Below, one piece after another: positions 1 to 5,898 of a stretch of DNA of 9,155 nt. Every line of letters starts with the position of its first letter. Position 1 is the stretch's first letter. The position numbers were made by a program, and so were the translations under genes. The stretch comes from Firmicutes bacterium UBA6811 (GTDB lineage Bacteria; Bacillota; SHA-98; UBA4971). Under the pieces are notes generated by a model that saw only the letters and a list, made by a program, of their open reading frames with translations, had not been told where the DNA came from and ran no database searches. Location: positions 131 through 9,285 of the forward strand of contig DKEX01000076.1 of NCBI GenBank assembly GCA_002452295.1, read 5' to 3'.

Positions 1-67
1 CGGTGTGACAGGCCGCCTGCCGCTGTACGGGATTGAGGTTCTCCAGGATGTCGCCAGTTGCTGCCAT
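1..67 (-). CDS. UvrD/PcrA/Rep-type DNA helicase, N-terminal fragment
   Basis: Only the first 22 codons lie in the window; the gene runs off the left edge. Reading the minus strand from the ATG at 67-65 gives MAATGDILENLNPVQRQAAC followed by HT. The L-N-P-x-Q-x-x-A pattern is the conserved Q-motif start that precedes the Walker A loop (GPLLVLAGAGSGKT type) in superfamily-1A helicases such as PcrA, UvrD and Rep. These are ATP-driven 3'-5' DNA translocases used in repair and replication restart. A strong Shine-Dalgarno, AGGAGG at 80-75, sits 7 nt before the ATG and supports this start. The Walker A itself would lie just outside the window, so PcrA, UvrD and Rep cannot be told apart. The helicase is transcribed away from the restriction-modification genes and probably marks the left limit of the accessory segment. 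Confidence 0.72.
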   Translation of the reverse strand, partial: MAATGDILENLNPVQRQAACHT

Positions 68-86
68 CGATCGCCCTCCTGCCAGC

Positions 87-115
87 ATTGTAACGCAACC
101 GGGACCTTTGCACAA
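87..115 (-). promoter_or_regulatory. probable sigma-70-type promoter of the helicase gene
   Basis: On the minus strand TTGTGC (115-110) is followed after exactly 17 bp by TACAAT (92-87). The -10 matches 5 of 6 consensus bases and the -35 matches its TTG. The predicted start near 80 would give a very short leader with the SD right at its 5' end, which is the main reason for caution. Confidence 0.42.
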
Positions 116-609
116 TCCGTACATCGGGCGAGATTCGTGAAGGGGGGTGGCCGGAAAACGGCCAACCCTGGATGCCCTCCTTGCTAATTCCCGGACACCC
201 TTTGCCCGGCTCGGGCCGGGGCGGCGGTTCTCCGTCCAGGTCCAGCACTGAGTTTGAGGGAAATCAGCCAGCCACCACCTCGACCTGGCCACTCTTAGGC
301 AGGTGCCGCCCAGCTGTATCTTCCTGGCCGGCCGGTGATCGACCACCCAGTGTCAACCAAGGATCTGGGGGACAAAATACAATTGTCCTGAATGCATGGT
401 CAGGAAGGAAAGCTGCGCCAGGAGTCGAATTTCGAGATAAGCCAGTGCTGACGATATCAGCGACAACGGTGGGAATATGCGCCATTATGCCCTCGTATCT
501 CCGGAGAACCGCAGTTGTACCCCGCACGAACCGCCATATGCGCGGCTCAACAGAGGTGACGGGCGGCAGCGTTACCCACTGCGCTTTCGAACGAGGGGGG
601 TCTCCCGGA
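116..609. other. intergenic region with no supportable gene
   Basis: About 490 bases lie between the helicase promoter and the methyltransferase start. The frame of the methyltransferase stays open upstream to 172, but its translation (rich in G, S, P, R, T) shows no family resemblance and has no SD. Visible items are: a perfect 6-bp stem with 5-nt loop at 148-164, extendable by GGG/CCC across a one-base bulge; an inverted repeat GGACAA (370-375) / TTGTCC (383-388) around an AT-rich centre; and a weak promoter-like pair GCGACA (460-465), 17 bp, CATTAT (483-488) that could drive the downstream operon. No controller (C) protein gene is visible, nor any transposase remnant. Confidence 0.5.
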
Positions 610-1971
610 ATGGAAATCCTCTTTCAGATTGAAGACCTCCGACGTAAGTCCCAGACACCGAAGACGAGTGCGGGTCGCACCGCCGGCGAGGTAAACAGGC
701 TCCAAGCCAGTGACCGCCCCGCGCACGATTGGTATCGCTTTGTTCTGTCCTTTCCACCACACATCGTGCGAGATTATGCCAAGCGCTTCGGCCTAAAGAA
801 AGGCATGCGAGTTCTGGATCCGTTTTGCGGAACTGGCACAACCTTGGTTGAGGCCAAGAAGCTCGGCCTCGAGAGTGTTGGAATCGAGGCTCACCCGATG
901 TCCCACTTTGCCAGTACAGTCAAGGTGGACTGGACCCCCGATCCTACCGGACTGGTCAAGCACAGCCGCGAAGTTGCCGAAGATGCGTTGGCCAGGATCG
1001 GTTTCGCCGGCCTCGACAGCAATCTGTTCACTATCGTCAGCGAACGGAGAGACACCCCCCTGAGGACGCTCCCGCCTGAGAGCATGAAGTTGCTGTTGGC
1101 CAACTCGATTAGCCCTCTCCCGCTTCATAAAACGCTCACTCTCCTTGATTGCCTAAAGGAACACTATGATGACAGATACCACAAGCACGAGCTTCTGGCT
1201 CTCGCCAAGGCACTAGTGACATCGATAGGCAATCTTCACTTTGGCCCCGAGGTCGGGGTGTCCAAGCCCAAGTCCGATGCCCGAGTAATCGGGGCCTGGC
1301 TGGACATCGTCGAGGCGATGGCCAGAGACCTGGTTGATCTTCGCTCCCTGAAGAACGTGCCTGCTTTGGTCCACCGCGGGGATTCCAGGCAGATAGCTGC
1401 TATTCTTGAGCCCAACTCCATTGACGCCGTGATCACGTCGCCTCCGTATCCAAATGAGAAGGATTACACGCGAACAACCCGCCTGGAATCGGTCATTCTC
1501 GGCTTTGTCCGCGACAGGGCCCAGCTTCAGGATCTCAAGCGCGGGCTGGTCCGATCAAACACTCGAACCGTGTACAAAGGAGACGATGACGATCGCTGGG
1601 TGGCGAACCACCCTGAGATCCAGCGGATCGCCGATGAGATCGAGTCCAAGCGGATTGAGCTTGGGAAAACCTCTGGATTTGAGCGGATGTACTCTTCAGT
1701 CACCAAGCTCTATTTCGGCGGCATGGCTCGTCACCTCGCTGGATTGCGTTCCGCCCTGCGCCCTGGGGCCCATTTAGCTTACGTCGTCGGTGACCAGGCA
1801 TCGTTCCTGCACGTCATGATAAGAACGGGCCAGCTCCTGGCCAGTATCGCCTCATCACTCGGGTATGAAGTATTAGGCATAGACCTGTTCCGGACGCGCC
1901 TGGCCACAGCAACCGGGGAGCAGATGCGCGAAGAGGTGCTCGTCTTACGGTGGCCGGGCGGCCGAGTCTAG
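610..1971 (+). CDS. DNA (cytosine-N4 or adenine-N6) methyltransferase of a restriction-modification system
   Basis: This 453-aa protein is predicted to transfer a methyl group from S-adenosylmethionine to an exocyclic amino group in a specific DNA sequence. Motif I, DPFCGTGTT, lies at residues 70-78 and binds the cofactor. Just before it is HDWYRFVLSFPP (39-50), a motif-X-like N-terminal element. The catalytic motif IV is TSPPY (276-280), followed by PNEKDYTR. SPPY is commonest in N4-cytosine enzymes but occurs in N6-adenine ones too. Motif I precedes motif IV with about 200 residues between them, which probably hold target recognition. The ATG at 610 is chosen because GAGGGGGG (593-600) precedes it by 9 nt and recognisable homology begins there; the open frame reaching back to 172 is probably chance. 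The nuclease-like gene follows after 25 nt, so the pair should be co-transcribed. Third codon positions look less GC-biased than in tldD/E. Recognition sequence is unknown. Confidence 0.88.
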   Translation: MEILFQIEDLRRKSQTPKTSAGRTAGEVNRLQASDRPAHDWYRFVLSFPPHIVRDYAKRFGLKKGMRVLDPFCGTGTTLVEAKKLGLESVGIEAHPMSHFASTVKVDWTPDPTGLVKHSREVAEDALARIGFAGLDSNLFTIVSERRDTPLRTLPPESMKLLLANSISPLPLHKTLTLLDCLKEHYDDRYHKHELLALAKALVTSIGNLHFGPEVGVSKPKSDARVIGAWLDIVEAMARDLVDLRSLKNVPALVHRGDSRQIAAILEPNSIDAVITSPPYPNEKDYTRTTRLESVILGFVRDRAQLQDLKRGLVRSNTRTVYKGDDDDRWVANHPEIQRIADEIESKRIELGKTSGFERMYSSVTKLYFGGMARHLAGLRSALRPGAHLAYVVGDQASFLHVMIRTGQLLASIASSLGYEVLGIDLFRTRLATATGEQMREEVLVLRWPGGRV

Positions 1972-1980
1972 GATCGTCGT

Positions 1981-1989
1981 GAGGGAGGG
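1981..1989 (+). promoter_or_regulatory. ribosome binding site that sets the nuclease start at GTG 1997
   Basis: GAGGGAGGG lies 7 nt before the GTG at 1997. A GTG at 1979 is in the same frame, but it lies upstream of this site and has no SD of its own. The later GTG is therefore preferred, which shortens the protein by six residues. Confidence 0.6.
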
Positions 1990-1996
1990 CGCCTCA

Positions 1997-2794
1997 GTGA
2001 GCGATAGAGACACTACGTACAGCAGGATCATCGAGTGGGTTTTCGAATCCAAGTACCGCGAAGGCGAACGAGCAATCGATTGGGAGCGAGATGATATCCT
2101 CAAGGCTTGTGAGGCTCTCGGCATCACCAGGCCCAAGAACCTCGGGGATGTCGTCTACTCCTTCAGGTACCGCACGCCGCTGCCTGAAGCGGTACGCAGG
2201 AAGGCGCCTCCCGGGGAGGATTGGATCATCAGGGGAACTGGGCCGGCCAAGTACCGATTCGTGGCTACCGCTCTAGCTTGGGTATCGCCGACAGTCGGAA
2301 TGGAGGAGACAAAGGTGCCAGACGCGACCCCCGGCATAGTTGGGATGTACGCTCTGAGCGACGAGCAGGCTCGTTTGGCGAAACTGCGTTACAACCGCTT
2401 GGTCGATACGTTCACCGGCGTCACGTGCTACTCATTGCAAAGCCACCTTCGCACTAACGTCCCGGGCCTCGGCCAATTGGAGACCGACGAAGTGTATGTC
2501 GGCCTGGATCGGCGAGGCGCGCACTATGTATTCCCTGTCCAGGCAAAGGGCGGTAGCGACGTGCTGAGTGTCGTTCAGGTCGAGCAGGACTTCGCAATGT
2601 GTCAGTTCAGGCTCCCTGATTTGATCTGCCGACCGATCGGAGCCCAGTTTATCAGTAGCAACCACATTGCTCTCTTTGAGTTCGTCCAGCAGGACAGCCA
2701 GGTCAGGATCGCCTCTGAACGTCACTACCGACTCGTGCCCCCTGATGATATCAAGACCGAGGATCTCAGACTCTATCAGGTCGGCCCGCCCTGA
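1997..2794 (+). CDS. probable type II restriction endonuclease, PD-(D/E)xK-like, partner of the methyltransferase
   Basis: The product is 265 aa. A candidate nuclease core is visible in the second half: ETDEVYVGLD (162-171), a short turn, then HYVFPVQAKGG (176-186). An acidic residue followed by a strand ending in Q-A-K matches the PD-(D/E)xK fold in its Q-x-K variant, with K184 as catalytic lysine and D164/E165 as likely metal ligands. The segment SVVQVEQDF (191-199) after it would be the next helix. The N-terminal 100 residues look helical and charged, and could be a DNA-binding domain. The gene follows the methyltransferase by 25 nt on the same strand, the usual layout of a type II unit. 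There is no signal peptide or membrane segment. Assignment as the cognate restriction enzyme rests on the motif plus context; I cannot name its target. It could instead be an uncharacterised nuclease-fold partner. The low GC bias is shared with the methyltransferase. Confidence 0.68.
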   Translation: MSDRDTTYSRIIEWVFESKYREGERAIDWERDDILKACEALGITRPKNLGDVVYSFRYRTPLPEAVRRKAPPGEDWIIRGTGPAKYRFVATALAWVSPTVGMEETKVPDATPGIVGMYALSDEQARLAKLRYNRLVDTFTGVTCYSLQSHLRTNVPGLGQLETDEVYVGLDRRGAHYVFPVQAKGGSDVLSVVQVEQDFAMCQFRLPDLICRPIGAQFISSNHIALFEFVQQDSQVRIASERHYRLVPPDDIKTEDLRLYQVGPP

Positions 2795-2828
2795 ATTCCC
2801 TCCCAGACGCCGAACTCCGGTTACACCA

Positions 2829-2866
2829 CGTTCGCGCCTCCGTGCGCAACGAAGGGCGGTACCCTT
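2829..2866. terminator. two weak hairpins between the converging nuclease and tldE genes
   Basis: The nuclease and tldE converge with a 70-nt gap. CGTT-c-GCGC (2829-2837) pairs with GCGC-AACG (2844-2851) over a 6-nt loop. Immediately after, AAGGG (2852-2856) pairs with CCCTT (2862-2866), overlapping the tldE stop. Neither is followed by a T-run on either strand, so termination by these structures is a guess from position. Confidence 0.25.
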
Positions 2867-4226
2867 AGTACTCGGTAACACCCGTGAAGGTGAACCTCTT
2901 CACCTTCACTGCCGGGGCCCTCACGCCGCCCAGCGAGTAGAGGGGCAGGAGCTTCGTCTCCCTTGAGACGAGTTCCGCCGACCCCAGCGCGCCGAGGATG
3001 CTCTCGGTGAAGCGAAGGTTCTTCACGGGCCGCACGATCCTGCCGTTCTCCACAAGGAACGTGCCGTCCCTGGTCATGCCCGTCAGGAGCGACTTCACCG
3101 GATGGACGGGGTTCGTGTAATGGAGTCGCTTCACATAGATGCCGCGCTTCGTGGCGGCAATCATCTCCTCCAGGCTGGAGTCGCCTCCCGCCATGAAGAG
3201 GTTGACGGCGAAAGGCCCGGCCGAAGGCAGAGGCGATATGGCATGGCCTGTGGACTGCTTCCCCTCCCGCGCCGCCGTGTACGAGTCGTACACGACACCC
3301 CGCGCGACGCCCCCCTCGATGAGCACCACCTTCTGCTTGGGCACGCCCTCAACGTCGAAAGGCAGCGGCACCCCCGCCGGGTCGAGCCCGTCATCCCAGA
3401 TTGTGATGTTGCCGCCGGTTATCTTCTGCCCGATGTTACCCGACATGAAGCTGCGGCCTTCCTGGAACGCCAGCGCGCCAAGCCCCATGTAGGCGAGCAT
3501 CTGGATCATGTCTGCCACCGCGTACTCCTCGAAGATGGCCTCATACTCGCCTGGCTCGACATCCCCTGGCTCGGCGTCGGCGAGGCACCCCTCCACCGCC
3601 TCCTCGGCCACCTGGCGCGGGTCTATATCGCCCACGCACACTGAGAACTGCTCCCCGTAACCCGAACCCGTCGTAGACATGGCCACCGTGAGGAGGTTCG
3701 CACGGGTGAACCGCATCTCGGCGAGAAGCCCACGCGAGTTCGCGACCATCGCCTCGCGCGCAGCCGTGGAAAACGACCCCGAGGCTACAAGCCCGTTCTT
3801 GACCGCAAGCCCGCAGATCTCGGCCACCCCCGCCGCCCGCTGTTCGGGCGAGCATGCCGCCGTCTCTTCGCAGTACCCATCGGCCGCCCCATACTCGGCC
3901 GGCCCCGGCAGCCCCGGGAACCCGGGGTTCTCAGGCTGCAGCTTCGCGATATCCTCGGCCCGCCTCACCGTCTCCTCCACCGCCCCCCGGTCGAGGCTGG
4001 TGGTGGAAGCCACTCCCACCTTTTGGCCGAATACCGATCTCACCACCACTTCCGTCGTGTGTTCACCGGTATTCTGGTGGATTTCGGAGTTGGCAAACCG
4101 CGTGAGGTAAATGTCAGCCGTCTCGACGGCCACCTCGACCTGGTCGGCCCTGGACGTATTCAGCACGATATCGGCCACCCGTGCATGGTCCCTGCTCCGC
4201 AAGGCCTTGCCCTTCGCGCCTACCAT
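2865..4226 (-). CDS. tldE: TldE (PmbA) subunit of the TldD/TldE metallopeptidase
   Basis: The 453-aa product is the non-catalytic partner of TldD in a cytoplasmic heterodimer that trims or degrades unfolded peptides; in enterobacteria it matures microcin B17 and degrades CcdA. Family features include the N-terminal pattern EVAVETADIYLTRFANSEIHQ at about 31-51, the glycine-rich stretch at about 262-275 (SGNIGQKITGGN), the VPKQKVVLIEGGVARG segment (295-310) and the C-terminal TGMTRDGTFLVENGRI (382-397). The HExxxH zinc motif of TldD is absent, as expected for TldE. The length is normal for the family. The ATG at 4226-4224 overlaps the tldD stop by 7 nt, pointing to translational coupling; a weak AGGTG lies about 9 nt upstream inside tldD. 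Codon use is strongly GC-biased at third positions, like tldD. No ribosomally made peptide precursor gene is visible beside it, so a housekeeping role is more likely than toxin maturation here. Confidence 0.93.
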   Translation of the reverse strand: MVGAKGKALRSRDHARVADIVLNTSRADQVEVAVETADIYLTRFANSEIHQNTGEHTTEVVVRSVFGQKVGVASTTSLDRGAVEETVRRAEDIAKLQPENPGFPGLPGPAEYGAADGYCEETAACSPEQRAAGVAEICGLAVKNGLVASGSFSTAAREAMVANSRGLLAEMRFTRANLLTVAMSTTGSGYGEQFSVCVGDIDPRQVAEEAVEGCLADAEPGDVEPGEYEAIFEEYAVADMIQMLAYMGLGALAFQEGRSFMSGNIGQKITGGNITIWDDGLDPAGVPLPFDVEGVPKQKVVLIEGGVARGVVYDSYTAAREGKQSTGHAISPLPSAGPFAVNLFMAGGDSSLEEMIAATKRGIYVKRLHYTNPVHPVKSLLTGMTRDGTFLVENGRIVRPVKNLRFTESILGALGSAELVSRETKLLPLYSLGGVRAPAVKVKRFTFTGVTEY

Positions 4227-5671
4227 TTCCCAACACCTACCCTCACGTTACGGAATCTCGCAGGCGCCGAGCCGTGGCCGACGTGCGCCACCTGCATCGG
4301 CTCGCCCTTGCCGCAACTGGGAATGCCCCAGAGGTGCCATTCGTCCCTGCCTGCGACGGCATCGCAGCCACCCCAGAACTCCGGCGTGATCCCCGTGTAG
4401 GTCGGGTTCTTCACCATCCCGGCGATGGCGCCGTCCTTGATGAGGTAACCCACCTCCGTGCCGAACTGGAAATTGAGGCGCTTGTCGTCAATGCTCCAGC
4501 TCTTGTTCGTGTCGAGGAAGATGCCTTCCTTCGTGTCGCGGATCATCTCCTCGAGCGTCCAATCGCCGGGCTCGAGGTTGATGTTGGTCATCCTGATTAT
4601 GGGCATCCGGTGCGGGCCGTCGGCACGCATGGTCCCGCCGCTCATTTCGCCGAACCTTGTCGCCGTCTCCCGCGACGTCAGGTAATTCGCGAATATGCCC
4701 CCGTCCACGAGCGGCGTCCGCTGGGCAGGCACACCCTCGTCATCGTACCCGAAGCTGCCAAGGCCCCCCGGGATCGTCGCGTCCGCCGTGATGCTCACAA
4801 GCTCGGACCCGTACCTGAACTTGCCTCGTTTCTCGGGGGTCAGGAAGCTCGTGCCCGCGTAGCTCGCCTCGGTGCCAAGCACCCTGTCGAGTTCCGACGG
4901 ATGCCCGCAGGACTCGTGTATCTGCAGGGCCATCTGGTTGGTTCCCACGATCACGGTGGTGGTCACGGACGGGCACTGCGGGGCCTCGAGAAGTTCTCCA
5001 GCCTCCCTGCCCACCTGCTCCGCATGGCCCGGAAGGTCGAGCGCCTCCACGAACTCATACCCGGCGCAGGCGAAATCGCCCCCGAACGCCGCCGGGTATG
5101 ACCGCCTCTGTACCTCCCCCTGGCCCACGGCAACTGCCGAGAGGCCGGCGCCGCTTTCGACCCTCTTCTGGTCGATCCTCGCCCCTTCCGTCGAGATAAA
5201 AGCCTTCTCCTCCTCGAAGAAGCTCATCGACGCGGTGGACACCCTGACCCTCCTGTCCTCCCGCACCAGCCCGTCGGCATCGAGCAGAAGCTGGATCTTC
5301 TCATCCACAGGCACCTCGAACGGGTCGACCCTGCACGGCGTCGTGTGCGAATCCGTAACGGGTCTTACAGGCGCCAGGGAGACGTCGCGCTGCTTCACCG
5401 TGGCGCTCGCCCGGGCTATCCTGACCGCGTCGCCAGCAACCCGCAGGGCCTCGTCGAGGTCCAGCTTCGAACTGGACGCAAAGCCCCAGGCGCCGTCCAC
5501 GAGCACCCTCACGCCGAAGCCCCGGTCCTCGCTCATGGACACGCCCTCGACCGTCCCGTTCTTGACGGAGATCGACTCCTGCCGCCTTCGGACCACCCTG
5601 ATATCGGCGTAGCTCGCCCCCTTCGCCACTGCAAGATCGAGAGCGTCTTCGAGCTCCGGCACGTCCCGCAA
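4220..5671 (-). CDS. tldD: TldD zinc metallopeptidase subunit
   Basis: The catalytic member of the TldD/TldE pair is 483 aa from the TTG start. The zinc and catalytic motif is HESCGH (residues 252-257, the HExxxH signature) followed by PSELD. A conserved cysteine in PSCGKGEP (C453) corresponds to the third zinc ligand of the family. Other hallmarks are GTNQMALQIHESCGHPSELD just around the active site, YDDEGVPAQRTPLV (309-322) and MTNINLEPG (361-369). The start is placed at TTG 5671 because AGGGGAGGG (5687-5679) precedes it by 7 nt and the protein then begins RDVPELEDALDLA, as family members do. An ATG at 5749 in the same frame has no SD and lies across the predicted promoter. The gene is first in a two-gene operon with tldE. 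All ligands are intact, so the enzyme should be active. Confidence 0.94.
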   Translation of the reverse strand: MRDVPELEDALDLAVAKGASYADIRVVRRRQESISVKNGTVEGVSMSEDRGFGVRVLVDGAWGFASSSKLDLDEALRVAGDAVRIARASATVKQRDVSLAPVRPVTDSHTTPCRVDPFEVPVDEKIQLLLDADGLVREDRRVRVSTASMSFFEEEKAFISTEGARIDQKRVESGAGLSAVAVGQGEVQRRSYPAAFGGDFACAGYEFVEALDLPGHAEQVGREAGELLEAPQCPSVTTTVIVGTNQMALQIHESCGHPSELDRVLGTEASYAGTSFLTPEKRGKFRYGSELVSITADATIPGGLGSFGYDDEGVPAQRTPLVDGGIFANYLTSRETATRFGEMSGGTMRADGPHRMPIIRMTNINLEPGDWTLEEMIRDTKEGIFLDTNKSWSIDDKRLNFQFGTEVGYLIKDGAIAGMVKNPTYTGITPEFWGGCDAVAGRDEWHLWGIPSCGKGEPMQVAHVGHGSAPARFRNVRVGVGKW

Positions 5672-5678
5672 GATGCGT

Positions 5679-5687
5679 CCCTCCCCT
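5679..5687 (-). promoter_or_regulatory. ribosome binding site that sets the tldD start at TTG
   Basis: AGGGGAGGG on the minus strand lies 7 nt before TTG 5671-5669. A GTG three codons downstream (5662-5664) is spaced too far from it, and no comparable site precedes the ATG at 5749. Confidence 0.6.
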
Positions 5688-5715
5688 GTCGTCGAGTGTC
5701 GTCGAATCGTCAGGT

Positions 5716-5743
5716 TTGCCACTGGCACAGTTAGGCTTATTCT
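5716..5743 (+). promoter_or_regulatory. candidate promoter of the DegT-family aminotransferase gene
   Basis: TTGCCA (5716-5721, 5 of 6 consensus) is followed after 16 bp by TATTCT (5738-5743, 4 of 6). Transcription would start near 5750, leaving a leader of about 150 nt. The -10 overlaps the -10 of the opposing tldD promoter almost base for base. Confidence 0.35.
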
Positions 5744-5768
5744 ACACATCGTTCCCGTATCCTTTCAC
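5739..5768 (-). promoter_or_regulatory. candidate promoter of the tldD-tldE operon
   Basis: On the minus strand GTGAAA (5768-5763, 4 of 6) is followed after 18 bp by TAGAAT (5744-5739, 5 of 6). The predicted start near 5732 gives a leader of about 60 nt before the TTG of tldD, and also argues against translation from the upstream ATG at 5749. Confidence 0.42.
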
Positions 5769-5898
5769 CGCAAGGACGGATTTTCCAGCGCCTGTGCGGC
5801 TGCGCGGCGCCCGCGGGAGGCAGGAAATCCGGATCTTGCGCAGAATATGCTCTGGCGTGTGCAAGGCACAACCCGGGAGTTGCGTGAGGAGAGATACG

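Noticed and set aside
148..164. Hairpin TGGCCG-gaaaa-CGGCCA as a terminator
   Set aside because: No T-run on either strand and no gene ends next to it.
349..356. TTGACA on the minus strand as a promoter -35
   Set aside because: A perfect -35 hexamer, but the bases 16 to 18 bp downstream are GC-only and no -10 is present.
378..383. TACAAT as a -10 of the RM operon promoter
   Set aside because: No acceptable -35 at 16 to 18 bp upstream and no extended -10; only the surrounding inverted repeat is worth keeping.
172..609. Treating the full open frame from 172 as the methyltransferase N-terminus (599 aa)
   Set aside because: There is no SD at the early ATG, the extra 146 residues look like translated non-coding DNA, and a good SD with family-like sequence begins at 610.
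4181..5101. 306-codon plus-strand frame opposite tldD
   Set aside because: It is the antisense shadow of a strongly GC3-biased gene; its translation is rich in R, A, H and P and the TldD reading is unmistakable.
5747..5749. ATG as the tldD start
   Set aside because: No ribosome binding site, and it lies within the predicted tldD promoter; TTG 5671 has a strong site.
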